Assembly (NCBI RefSeq): GCF_014203365.1
Contig: NZ_JACHIS010000001.1
Span: 5,394,001-5,458,000 of the forward strand
Origin: Actinoalloteichus hymeniacidonis
GTDB taxonomy: Bacteria > Actinomycetota > Actinomycetes > Mycobacteriales > Pseudonocardiaceae
DNA: 64,000 nt
Direction of reading: 5' to 3'
In this document: positions 44,150 through 52,180 of the stretch, one piece after another
Numbering within the stretch: the stretch's first letter is position 1
Layout of the letters: every line of letters begins with the position of its first letter
Translations under genes and position numbers: made by a program
The notes under the pieces: generated by a model
Told to the model about the DNA's origin: nothing
The model's input: only the letters and a program-made list of their open reading frames with translations
The model's database searches: none

Positions 44150-44836
44150 TCAGCGATGGAAACGCGTCGTCTCGCCCAGCGGCTCCCGGCCGACCGCGAC
44201 CGTGTTGACCGCGGCCGCCGGATCGGCGTAACCGAACGCGATGCCGAACAGCAGCTTCCCGCCCGTGACACCCAACGTCTCGCGCACCGTGTCGGCGTAG
44301 AAGCTCAACAACGCTTGCGGGCAACTGGCGATCCCGTGGGCGGCCATGGCCAGCAGAAGCGTCTGCGCGTACATGCCGACATCAGCGGTCAGTCTGGGGT
44401 CGCCGGAATCCGCTGCGTACAGCAGCGCGACGTGGGGCGCGCCGTAGAAGTCCAGGCTCTTGGCGTCGTAGGCGGCGCGCAGATCGTGGTCTTCGCGACC
44501 GATGCCGAGGGTGCCGTACAGCGCGGCGCCGAATGCGGCACGCCGACGTTGGTGCACCGACGAGAAGTTGTCGTCGGTGAAAGGGAAATCGACGGTCCGA
44601 CGGCCATCCCGATGCGCGGTCATGAGTGCCTCGGCGAGGTTGTCCCGCATGCCGCCACTGAGTACCTCGACCTGCCAGGGCTGCGTGTTGGAGTTCGACG
44701 GCGATGCGCCTGCGAGCCCGAAGACCGCCTCCATCGTCTCCTCTGACACCGGATCGGGCAGGAATGCCCTGGTCGCACGCCGAGTCCGAATGAGTCGCTC
44801 CGCCGCGTCCACTAGCCCAGTCGTCGCCACTGCCAC
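44150..44836 (-). CDS. Nitroreductase family flavoprotein
   Basis: 228 residues. FMN-dependent NAD(P)H oxidoreductase: the N-terminal RTRRATRAFLPDPV and SPSNSNTQPWQVEVL segments bind FMN, and GGKLLFGIAFGYADPAAAVN is the conserved end. GTG start with AAGGAG 5 bases upstream. Divergent from a TetR-type repressor with paired inverted half-sites between them, so it is probably induced by a toxic nitro- or quinone-type compound. Confidence 0.92.
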   Translation of the reverse strand: MAVATTGLVDAAERLIRTRRATRAFLPDPVSEETMEAVFGLAGASPSNSNTQPWQVEVLSGGMRDNLAEALMTAHRDGRRTVDFPFTDDNFSSVHQRRRAAFGAALYGTLGIGREDHDLRAAYDAKSLDFYGAPHVALLYAADSGDPRLTADVGMYAQTLLLAMAAHGIASCPQALLSFYADTVRETLGVTGGKLLFGIAFGYADPAAAVNTVAVGREPLGETTRFHR

Positions 44837-44855
44837 ACACTCTCCTTAAGTACAC

Positions 44856-44912
44856 GACCACGTTTACCTAGACGACCGTAGCGCATCGCGGCGCGCAATG
44901 TAAACGGTGTCG
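44856..44912. promoter_or_regulatory. Shared TetR operator and divergent promoter
   Basis: CGACCACGTTTAC (44856-44868) and the inverted GTAAACGGTGTCG (44900-44912) match at 11 of 13 positions as an inverted pair. They flank the space between the nitroreductase and TetR starts. A -10-like TATAGT follows the right arm, with the TetR ATG 8 bases later, implying a leaderless repressor transcript blocked by its own product. Confidence 0.6.
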
Positions 44913-44924
44913 TATAGTTGGGCC

Positions 44925-45563
44925 ATGAGCGACGAACCCGGACGCCGAGCAGGCCGGGGCGGGAGGGAACGCATCCTCGCCGCCGCGATCACTCTCTTCG
45001 CGGAACGGGGAATCACCGCGACCACCATGGAGGACATCGCGGCCGAGGCTCCCGTCTCGAAACGCACCCTGTACGTCCACTTCCCGAACAAGGAAGATCT
45101 CGTGCTGGCCCAACTGGCACACCTGCTACAGGCCGGACCAACGCTGCTCAAGACCCTGACCCGCACCGATCTCCCGCCACGAGACCGGATCATGGCGATG
45201 TTCAGCGTGGTGCAGGGGCCTGACGACGAGACAGTTCGGGGCTGCCCGTTCATCCGTGCCGCAGTCGAGCACCCCGGCCCCGACGACCGGGTGCACGTCT
45301 TCGCTCGCGAACAGAAGCTGCTCATGCTCGCGCTGGTGATCGACCTTTTGAAAGAACTCGACGTCGACGAGCCGGAGCCGCTCGCCGAGCAGCTCGTCAC
45401 GCTCTCCGACGGCGTCGCAAGCCGCGCCATGGTGCTCAACGACCCCGATTACGGCCGTTTCGCTCGGGCCGCCGCCGAGACTCTTCTCGACCACGCACCC
45501 CGCAAGACCGAGGTGGGCACCGACGACCGACCGGAAACGGGTGTTGCACAAGCCGGCAAATGA
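44925..45563 (+). CDS. TetR-family transcriptional repressor
   Basis: 212 residues from ATG 44925. N-terminal helix-turn-helix: RERILAAAITLFAERGITATTMEDIAAEAPVSKRTLYVHFPNKEDL. The C-terminal ligand domain has ETVRGCPFIRAAVEHPGPDDRVH, a GCP(F)-type motif common in QacR/AcrR relatives of this size. Diverges from the nitroreductase gene and probably represses it and itself. An in-frame start 18 bases upstream would lie over the -10. Confidence 0.92.
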   Translation: MSDEPGRRAGRGGRERILAAAITLFAERGITATTMEDIAAEAPVSKRTLYVHFPNKEDLVLAQLAHLLQAGPTLLKTLTRTDLPPRDRIMAMFSVVQGPDDETVRGCPFIRAAVEHPGPDDRVHVFAREQKLLMLALVIDLLKELDVDEPEPLAEQLVTLSDGVASRAMVLNDPDYGRFARAAAETLLDHAPRKTEVGTDDRPETGVAQAGK

Positions 45564-45684
45564 CTCGGACTTCCCGCACATCCAAGCCATCCGCGAACCC
45601 GTCCCTGCCGCAGCGTAGGGCGCACGCGTCGGCCCGCAGATGGCGGCAGCACCTCAACGAGCCGGCCAAACTAGCCGTGGCAAC

Positions 45685-46611
45685 TCAGCGACTCACCGAG
45701 TTCTCGCGATCAAGGCGGACCAGTTTCTCGGGATTGCGTACCGCGTAGAGACCCGTGATGAGTCCCTCCTGGACGAGCACCGACAAGATGGTGTCGATCT
45801 CACCGGCTCGACGGACCACGAATGCGGGTGAACCATTGACCGCCGCCAGCTGAAACTCCAGTTCGGCGCCGAGCACGCGCAACAGACCCGCCACCCGGTC
45901 AACGCCCGTCACCGGGGTGCGCGAGGCCCCGACGACCCCACCGCCATCCGTCAGCAGAACGACGTCGGGCGAGATCACATCGAGAAGACCTTGCAGGTCA
46001 CCCGTTTCGAGGGCCGTTCGAAACGCGGTGAGCACCTCTCGCGCGTGTGCTGCCGAAACCACACCCCGAGGCCTGCGCGCAGCGACGTGTGCTCTGGCTC
46101 GGTGTGCGATCTGCCGGACGGCCATCGAGGTCTTGCAGACGGCCCGGCCTATCTCGACATAAGGCAGAGCGAAGACCTCGCGCAGCACGAACACCGCCCG
46201 CTCCGTCGGATTGAGTGTCTCCAGCACCAACAACATCGCCGTCGAGACGCTGTCGGCCAGCTCGATCTCCTCGGCAACGTCGGGCGTCGTCAGCAGTGGT
46301 TCGGGCAGCCAAGGCCCGACGTAGGACTCCCTACGTCGACGAAGCGTTCGCAGTCGCGTCAAGGACTGTCGTGTGGTGGCGCGGATCAGATAGGCGCGTG
46401 GTTCCCGCACCGAATCGACATCGACCGCTACCCAACGCAGCCATACCTCCTGGAGAACGTCCTCCGCGTCGGCAACCGACCCGAGCATCTCGTAGGCGAC
46501 GGTGAAAAGGAGATTGCGGTGGCTCATGAACGTCGCCGTGGTGGACTGCCGTCGAACCTCGGTCACACGACTTCCTGGAGTCTCGGGCGTGGGCTCACCG
46601 TGCTGAGTCAT
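45685..46611 (-). CDS. ECF41-family RNA polymerase sigma factor
   Basis: 308 residues from ATG 46611, which fits the promoter described at 46652-46678 better than the in-frame GTG at 46644. Sigma2 (LFTVAYEMLGSVADAEDVLQEVWLRW), the ECF41 WLPEP linker motif, sigma4 (LNPTERAVFVLREVFALPYVEIGRAV), then a SnoaL-like C-terminal extension (LLDVISPDVVLLTDGGGVVGA ... AVRNPEKL). ECF41 factors have no anti-sigma; the extension itself regulates them. The divergent carboxymuconolactone decarboxylase gene is the canonical partner. Confidence 0.93.
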   Translation of the reverse strand: MTQHGEPTPETPGSRVTEVRRQSTTATFMSHRNLLFTVAYEMLGSVADAEDVLQEVWLRWVAVDVDSVREPRAYLIRATTRQSLTRLRTLRRRRESYVGPWLPEPLLTTPDVAEEIELADSVSTAMLLVLETLNPTERAVFVLREVFALPYVEIGRAVCKTSMAVRQIAHRARAHVAARRPRGVVSAAHAREVLTAFRTALETGDLQGLLDVISPDVVLLTDGGGVVGASRTPVTGVDRVAGLLRVLGAELEFQLAAVNGSPAFVVRRAGEIDTILSVLVQEGLITGLYAVRNPEKLVRLDRENSVSR

Positions 46612-46651
46612 CGCGATCCCCGTCCGCTCGCCCGACCGTGTCACACAAACC

Positions 46652-46678
46652 GACGCCGCATCGAGCCATCTTGTGACA
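46652..46678 (-). promoter_or_regulatory. ECF41-type promoter of the sigma gene
   Basis: Minus strand TGTCACA (46678-46672), 16 bases, CGTC (46655-46652). This matches the described ECF41 consensus and implies autoregulation. Transcription would start near 46645, leaving a leader of about 30 bases before ATG 46611. Confidence 0.75.
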
Positions 46679-46713
46679 GGCGAGATCCGCGATCCAGGTC
46701 ACACCGGCAGAAC

Positions 46714-46740
46714 TGTCACGTCGAGGGTGTACCCGGCGTC
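46714..46740 (+). promoter_or_regulatory. ECF41-type promoter of the carboxymuconolactone decarboxylase gene
   Basis: Plus strand TGTCACG (46714-46720), exactly 16 bases, CGTC (46737-46740), the same geometry as the divergent sigma promoter. The target ATG is at 46813. Confidence 0.75.
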
Positions 46741-46812
46741 TCGTGCTCGTCAGGACGCCGCACCCGAAAGGGTGCCGGCGCGCAACGCCATCGCATCGAG
46801 GAGGACGAAGCC

Positions 46813-47298
46813 ATGGAGCCTCGAATCAACCTGTTCGCCAATGGCACGGGTGTCAAGATCAGCAAGCGCATCTACGCGGTCAGCCGGGCGATCGAGGAGT
46901 CGACGTTGCCCAGAACCACTCGTGATCTGGTGCAACTGCGCGCCAGCCAGATCAACGGTTGCGGATACTGCGTCGACCTCCACGCCGCGGACTCCGCTGC
47001 CACCGGAGAAAGCCCGGCGCGGCTCAGCCTGGTTGCGGCCTGGCGCCATTCCTCCGTCTTCACCGAAGCCGAACGAGCTGCCCTGCGGCTCGCCGAGGAG
47101 GGCACCCGTATCGCCGACGCCGCACACGGTGTCTCCGATGACACCTGGAGTCACGTGCGCGAACACTACGACCAGGACCAGGCCGTCGCGCTGGTCGCTC
47201 TGATCGCCATGATCAACGCCACGAATCGCCTCGGCGTGATCCTGAATATCCCAGGCGGTTCTCATGATGGTGGCAGTCTCGCCAGCATGACGAGCTGA
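46813..47298 (+). CDS. Carboxymuconolactone decarboxylase / AhpD-like protein
   Basis: 161 residues; ATG with GAGG 8 bases upstream. AhpD-like fold with the redox motif in LRASQINGCGYCVDLHAADS (CGYC plus a downstream His). The C-terminal helices include EHYDQDQAVALVALIAMINATNRLGV. Members reduce peroxides or act on lactones; this subgroup is the usual sole target of ECF41 sigma factors. A promoter matching the sigma gene's own lies upstream, and a long-loop hairpin follows the stop. Confidence 0.92.
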   Translation: MEPRINLFANGTGVKISKRIYAVSRAIEESTLPRTTRDLVQLRASQINGCGYCVDLHAADSAATGESPARLSLVAAWRHSSVFTEAERAALRLAEEGTRIADAAHGVSDDTWSHVREHYDQDQAVALVALIAMINATNRLGVILNIPGGSHDGGSLASMTS

Positions 47299-47306
47299 CC
47301 ACCCGA

Positions 47307-47357
47307 GCTGCCCTGCCCCCGACGCAGCACGTCGTCGCTGGGCCGGAGCAGGGCAGC
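47307..47357. terminator. Hairpin between convergent genes
   Basis: Stem GCTGCCCTGC / GCAGGGCAGC (perfect 10 bp) with a 31-base loop, between the AhpD-like gene (plus) and a methyltransferase gene (minus). Confidence 0.55.
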
Positions 47358-47400
47358 GGCCGGTGTCCGGCGGGCGAGGAATCAGCCGCCGTGTTTTCGG

Positions 47401-48003
47401 TCAGCCTCGAAGCACCGCGACGACCGCCGCATGCGTGCGCTTTCCAGTGGCGGTGCGCGTCTGCACCTCGGTGACCTCGAAGCCTGCCGACGCCAGCACT
47501 TCCTTCATGGCCGGAACAGACCAGTAGTAGGCGGGCACCACCGCGTGGTCGAACGGTTCCACTCGCTCACCCTCAAAGAAACCCAGGAGTAAGGACCCAC
47601 CCGGCCGCAGACAACGCACGAATTCGCGTAGGATCGCGGGTACCTCTTCCGGCGCCGTGTGGATGATGGAGTACCACGAGAGCAGACCGCCGAGCGCATC
47701 GCTTTCCACCGGAAGCGAGTCGAGGGTTGCCTCGTGGAATCGCACCGCCGGGAACCGTTCTCGGGCGCGGGCGAGGAACTCGGGCACCATGTCCACGCCC
47801 TCGATGTGCACCCCGTGCTCGTGCAGGTAGTGCGCCCAGTGCCCCGGCCCGCAGCCTGCGTCGAGCACCGGCCCGTCGATGCCCTTTCCCCAGCGCAGGA
47901 TCAGGTCCCGGTCCTGCTCGGCCAGTTTCTCGACCGTGCCGACCAGGTCGATGTACTCATCGGCGCGGGCACCGTAGGCATTGCGCACGTCAGCAAGCGG
48001 CAT
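47401..48003 (-). CDS. Class I SAM-dependent methyltransferase
   Basis: 200 residues. SAM-binding motif I VLDAGCGPGHWAHYL, motif II-like Asp in IEGVDMVPEFL, then LSWYSIIHTAPEEVPAILREFVRCLRPGGSLLLGFF (post-motif region). A small-molecule type enzyme of the UbiE/COQ5 fold; acceptor unknown. The neighbouring GNAT gene ends 16 bases upstream, suggesting an operon of two small modifying enzymes. Confidence 0.9.
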   Translation of the reverse strand: MPLADVRNAYGARADEYIDLVGTVEKLAEQDRDLILRWGKGIDGPVLDAGCGPGHWAHYLHEHGVHIEGVDMVPEFLARARERFPAVRFHEATLDSLPVESDALGGLLSWYSIIHTAPEEVPAILREFVRCLRPGGSLLLGFFEGERVEPFDHAVVPAYYWSVPAMKEVLASAGFEVTEVQTRTATGKRTHAAVVAVLRG

Positions 48004-48018
48004 GTCGTGATCCTTCCA

Positions 48019-48582
48019 TCAGCACGCGACGCGATTCATCGAGTACACGATGGGGCCGTCGGGAATCCTGGTCGTCGCTGTAGTCGTGAATCCGAGCCGT
48101 TGATAGAGGCTCACGTTGCGCTCGTCCGAGGTCTCAAGTGCGATCGGATCACCTCGCTTATCAACCAACGCGAGCCCTTCCGAAATCACGGCCGTACCGA
48201 GGCCCGCTCCTTGGTGCGCCACCTCGACGCCGACCGTTTCGAGAGTCCAAGATCCTGCGGGCGCCTCGGGCAGTGAAAGCCCCGTCAGCGCGGTCAGACG
48301 CGATCCGTGCAGATCGGCTACCCGCTGTTGAATCCGTTCAGTGGGCGCAGGGGCGCCTGGCGGCAGAAAGGCAGCAACGGCACGCACGGGCTCGTCTACC
48401 AGCACGATGCCATGTTCGAGCGCGTGAGCGAGATACAACCGCTGCGCTTCTTCCAGACGTGCGAGGTATCCGTCCTCGGGGAGAGCCCAGCGCGTCCAGG
48501 GGTACGTCTCGAAAGCCCCCGCAAGGACCCGTGCAGCAGGGTCCAGATCCGCCACTGCGGCCAGCCGAATGCGGTAATCCAC
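48019..48582 (-). CDS. GNAT-family N-acetyltransferase
   Basis: 187 residues; GTG with GGAG 5 bases upstream. Acetyl-CoA site motif A reads VGVEVAHQGAGLGTAVISEGL, motif B DPIALETSDERNVSLYQRLGF. Substrate unknown. A decayed copy of its 3' end lies about 800 bases upstream (48813-48866). Confidence 0.9.
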   Translation of the reverse strand: MDYRIRLAAVADLDPAARVLAGAFETYPWTRWALPEDGYLARLEEAQRLYLAHALEHGIVLVDEPVRAVAAFLPPGAPAPTERIQQRVADLHGSRLTALTGLSLPEAPAGSWTLETVGVEVAHQGAGLGTAVISEGLALVDKRGDPIALETSDERNVSLYQRLGFTTTATTRIPDGPIVYSMNRVAC

Positions 48583-48812
48583 TTCAACTCCAAAATTTCC
48601 TTACTGATGCGCAACCGTGGGGTCGTCCACCACGCGCGGGCCGGCGACTGACGGCAGGTCTATCCGATTCCAGACGCAATTCCCTCCGCCGAGGCCGCAC
48701 CTATGTTGGGCGCGGGAACCACCGTCTTCGCACCGCTGGTGCGGCACAGTATCCGCCTCGGAACCCCGACCAACCTGAGACGCCACCTGCGGGCCGCCGT
48801 CTCCCTAAGACG

Positions 48813-48866
48813 CGACGCAGTTCGTCGAGTACCCGATGGGGTCCTCGAAAATCCTGGTCACACGGG
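48813..48866 (-). pseudogene. Decayed copy of the GNAT gene 3' end
   Basis: Minus strand reads VTRIFEDPIGYSTNCVAS-stop, matching the end of the intact GNAT (TTRIPDGPIVYSMNRVAC-stop) residue for residue in most positions, with similar DNA. Nothing recognisable as the rest of the acetyltransferase remains. The 48583-49157 interval otherwise shows no supported gene; a minus-strand reading (GLAVAIRWLGGGLDDEHCVIAVVDG) just ahead of the remnant looks protein-like but joins it out of frame. Confidence 0.65.
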
Positions 48867-49157
48867 CAATGGATTGCAGACGCCCCGCCCTGGACTCGAT
48901 GCGCGTCGGCCCCGTCGACGACGGCGATCACACAATGTTCGTCGTCGAGGCCACCACCCAGCCAGCGAATTGCGACTGCGAGCCCCATCTCCGGCCAGCC
49001 CGCGCTCGGATTGGTAATCCTGGATCGCCGCTCGAACGCTACCGGTCGACGTCGTCCTAGAGTAAGAGCGTCCTAGAGACGACCAGCGCCGCACGGCCGT
49101 AGCGGAGTCCGCCCGCTGACCGTGCAGAGCGACCTCACGAGTGAAGCCGAAATGCCT

Positions 49158-49802
49158 TCACTGGCGACTCTTCCTGTTCCACAACTGATGGGTCAGTCCG
49201 CTGGCCGTGCTGATGGATTCGACGCTGAAGCGGTCTTCCAAGCCAGCCAGGTCGTCCCAAATCCGGACGCCGGTCCCGAGCACGATCGGGGTGATCGCAA
49301 GGTGCAAGAAGTCAACAAGGTCCGCTTGGAGGAACGCACTCACGGTCGACGGCCCGCCGCCGATTCGGACGTCCAACCCATCGGCGGCGGCTCCCGCCAA
49401 GCGAAGAGCCTCCCCTGGCGATGCATCCACGAAGTGAAAACTGGTGCCATTGGCGAACTCGATGGCTTCGCGTGGGAAGTGCGTCAGAACGAAGACCGGT
49501 GTGCGGAACGGTGGCTCGTCTCCCCACCATCCCCGCCAGCCGTCGTCCAACCATTCACCCGACTGAGGGCCGAATTTGCGACGCCCCATGATCTCAGCGC
49601 CGATGCCCTGACCCCACATGCTGAACAACGCCTGATCCACCGTGACAGGGTCGTCGATGCCACGAATGCCATGAATAACGCGTCCGTCGAACTTACTGAA
49701 GAGCGCTCCGGCTTCACCGATCGGCTGCTCAAGCGTCACGCGATCGCCCGCAGCATATCCATCCGAGGAGACGAATAGGTTGTGGACTCGAGTGCGGAAC
49801 AC
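49158..49802 (-). CDS. Dihydrofolate reductase-fold protein (RibD C-terminal family)
   Basis: 214 residues; GTG start with GGGAG 5 bases upstream. RibD_C/DHFR-like fold: VHNLFVSSDGYAAG, EIMGRRKFGPQSGEW, TPVFVLTHFPRE and the NADPH-binding strand DVRIGGGPSTVSAFLQADLVDFLHLAITPIVLGTGVRIW. Family members are NADPH-dependent reductases of mostly unknown substrate. Isolated between two stretches of decayed sequence. Confidence 0.9.
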   Translation of the reverse strand: MFRTRVHNLFVSSDGYAAGDRVTLEQPIGEAGALFSKFDGRVIHGIRGIDDPVTVDQALFSMWGQGIGAEIMGRRKFGPQSGEWLDDGWRGWWGDEPPFRTPVFVLTHFPREAIEFANGTSFHFVDASPGEALRLAGAAADGLDVRIGGGPSTVSAFLQADLVDFLHLAITPIVLGTGVRIWDDLAGLEDRFSVESISTASGLTHQLWNRKSRQ

Positions 49803-49871
49803 GGCTGCTCCCTGTGTTGTCTCAGATCACCTGGATTCCCTTGGAACCTACTCGCGCGCACCGACACTCGA

Positions 49872-50092
49872 TCACATCGTGAACCCGAACTCCGCCACCT
49901 CGCCGTCGACCATCAGGTAGTCCTCGCCTTCCATCCGGACTTTCGTTGTTGCTCCGTTAGCCCGCGAGTCGATGTTTCCTCATCCGACGTAGGAGAACGA
50001 CGCGGAGAACAGGACCCGAGCACGCTCCTCGACGTCCACCACCTCAGGCTCGTCGAACACCCGGATGACCTGGCACATCGCATTCGCCTCAC
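49872..50092 (-). pseudogene. Remnant of a second ychF copy
   Basis: Two pieces of YchF remain on the minus strand. 49872-49933 reads MEGEDYLMVDGEVAEFGFTM-stop, against MEGKDYVMADGDVVEFRFNV-stop in the intact gene 1.1 kb away. About 50021-50092 reads EANAMCQVIRVFDEPEVVDVEE, against EANAICQVVRVFEDPDVMHVEE. The roughly 230 residues between them in real YchF are missing. The remainder of 49803-50374 shows no other supported gene. Confidence 0.75.
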
Positions 50093-50374
50093 GACGAAGC
50101 CGTCGATGCTCGCCAACATCAACGGCGTGTGCTCCACCTGGGGTGACGACCGAACTTCTGCGCTGCGGGGCCCTTCAAAACGCGGACGCCTCGTCATCGC
50201 TGTGCCACAACTGCCGAACATGGATGCCGATGGGTGCTCCTGGATCGTCCGCCTCCCCAGCGGCCGAACCACTACAGGAAACACGGCTGCGCCCGGTCGC
50301 CGCCAACAACTCTGCCGCGAGAGCGTCGGCGGGCTGGCCCCACACATCCTGCGCTGTTCCAGTACGGAGAAATA

Positions 50375-50776
50375 TCAGCGGAGTCGGATCACACCTGCCG
50401 ATGTCGGTCGGAATCCGCACCGCTTCACATAGAAGGCTGCGAGATCGGCTTCGAAATCCACATGCAGCCACTCACAACCGCGCGATCGAGCTTCGGCAAC
50501 GGCCAGCTCGATCAGCTTTCCACCGATGCCCCGACGTTGATGGGATGGAAGCACGACCGCGTCCACAATGAACGCGTGAACGCCCCCATCGCCAACGACG
50601 TTCACGAACCCGACCAGGTTCGACTCCTCCTCGGCAGTCACCCAGACGACGCTATGCCGCTCCAGACGTGCGGACCACGGGACCACCTCGACCGAAGAGG
50701 CGTCGAAAGCGCGACGGTGCAGCTTCGACAACGCTCGATCATCGATCACCGGGGAGACACGGAACACGACGGACAT
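50375..50776 (-). CDS. GNAT-family N-acetyltransferase
   Basis: 133 residues from ATG 50776 with GGAGGTG about 9 bases upstream. Acetyl-CoA motif A: DAVVLPSHQRRGIGGKLIELAVAEARSRG (Q/RxxGxG present), followed by WLHVDFEADLAAFYVKRCGFRPT. Compact single-domain acetyltransferase; substrate unknown. Not closely similar to the one at 48019. Confidence 0.88.
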   Translation of the reverse strand: MSVVFRVSPVIDDRALSKLHRRAFDASSVEVVPWSARLERHSVVWVTAEEESNLVGFVNVVGDGGVHAFIVDAVVLPSHQRRGIGGKLIELAVAEARSRGCEWLHVDFEADLAAFYVKRCGFRPTSAGVIRLR

Positions 50777-50980
50777 CGTCAAGTACACCTCCGGGCGCCC
50801 ACGCCGGACCTCGCGGCCGAAGTCTCCCTACCCACCGCTGGCCAGCGGCGTTCAGTCCTCAGCGCAGGAGCCTAAGCCGAGCAACGCACCCGCTCACGAT
50901 GGTCTCCGTCGCGGGCGGCAGCCCGATGGCCGAGCCACGCCTTCCCTCGCCGAATTACCGAGTTCGGCACGTAGCTACCA

Positions 50981-52060
50981 CTACACGTTGAACCGGAACT
51001 CCACGACGTCGCCGTCGGCCATCACGTAGTCCTTGCCTTCCATCCGAACCCGGCCCGCTGCTTTGGCCTCGGCCATCGAGCCCGCGGATTCCAAGTCATC
51101 GAAGGACACGATCTCGGCCTTGATGAAACCGCGCTCGAAGTCGGTATGGATGACGCCGGCTGCCTGCGGGGCGGTCCAACCGCGGCCGATGGTCCACGCC
51201 CTGGCCTCCTTCGGGCCCGCGGTGAGGTAGGTCTGCAGGCCGAGAGTGTGGAAACCCGCGCGCGCCAGCGAGTACAGGCCCGGCTCGGCCTGGCCGATCG
51301 ACTCCAGGAGCTCGCGGGTCGACTCCTCGTCCAGTTCGAGCAGCTCCGCCTCGACCTTGGCGTCCAAGAAGACCGCGTCTGCGGGCGCGACCATCTCGCG
51401 GAGTTCCTTGATCCGCGTCTCGTTCGTCAGCACCGCCTCGTCGGCGTTGAAGACGTAGAGGAAGGGCTTCGCGGTGAGCAGACTCAACTCGCGCAGCTCG
51501 GCGAGGTCGACCTCCGCCTGAGCAGAGAACAGGGTGCGGCCGCCGTCGAGGATGTCCTTGGCCTTCTGCGTCACCTCCAGGGCGGCGCGCCGCTCCTTGT
51601 GGGTGCGCGCTTCCTTCTCCAACCGGGGCAGCGCCTTCTCCACCGTCTGCAGATCGGCCAAGATCAGCTCGGTGTTGATGGTCTCGATGTCGTCTGCCGG
51701 GTCGACGGCCTCCTCGACGTGCATCACGTCGGGATCCTCGAACACCCGGACCACCTGGCAGATCGCGTTGGCCTCACGGATGTTGGCCAGGAACTGGTTG
51801 CCCATGCCCGCGCCCTCGGACGCGCCCTTGACGATGCCCGCGATATCGACGAAGGAGACCACCGCAGGCACGGTGCGCTGCGAAGAGAAGATCTCCGCAA
51901 GCCGATCCAGCCGTGAATCGGGCAGCGGGACGACACCGACGTTGGGTTCGATGGTGGCGAACGGGTAGTTCGCAGCCAGCACCTCGTTCTGCGTCAAAGC
52001 GTTGAACAGGGTGGACTTACCGACGTTGGGCAGACCGACGATGCCAAGGGTGAGACTCAC
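50981..52060 (-). CDS. ychF: Redox-regulated ATPase YchF (Obg/TRAFAC family)
   Basis: 359 residues from GTG 52060 (MSLTLGIVGLPNVGKST), the usual family start; longer in-frame starts lack family similarity. Walker A GLPNVGKST, switch EPNVGVVPLPDSRL, FVDIAGIVKGASEGAGMGN, then the NADE nucleotide motif (YVFNADEAV) that makes YchF prefer ATP over GTP. A coiled coil and C-terminal TGS domain follow (ARAWTIGRGWTAPQAAGVIHTDFERGFIKAEI). Binds ribosomes and the proteasome in other organisms. A broken second copy lies downstream. Confidence 0.97.
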   Translation of the reverse strand: MSLTLGIVGLPNVGKSTLFNALTQNEVLAANYPFATIEPNVGVVPLPDSRLDRLAEIFSSQRTVPAVVSFVDIAGIVKGASEGAGMGNQFLANIREANAICQVVRVFEDPDVMHVEEAVDPADDIETINTELILADLQTVEKALPRLEKEARTHKERRAALEVTQKAKDILDGGRTLFSAQAEVDLAELRELSLLTAKPFLYVFNADEAVLTNETRIKELREMVAPADAVFLDAKVEAELLELDEESTRELLESIGQAEPGLYSLARAGFHTLGLQTYLTAGPKEARAWTIGRGWTAPQAAGVIHTDFERGFIKAEIVSFDDLESAGSMAEAKAAGRVRMEGKDYVMADGDVVEFRFNV

Positions 52061-52180
52061 GACAAGCGAGTGTAGAGGCGACCGAACGGTGCTCGTCACC
52101 ACCAGGTCTGGCGGAAGCGAAAATCGGGTGGTCAGGCGCCGGGCGTGAGATGGAGCCCACCTTGACGAGCAGCCGCGGCC

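Noticed and set aside
48701-48988. Minus-strand ORF of 95 codons containing GLAVAIRWLGGG
   Set aside because: It joins the GNAT remnant out of frame and has no start signal. I treat it as decayed sequence.
50175-50471. Minus-strand ORF of 98 codons near the ychF remnant
   Set aside because: It runs into the GNAT gene in another frame and has no recognisable motif. Part (LIFLRTGTAQDVWGQPADAL) looks protein-like, but it cannot be supported as a gene.
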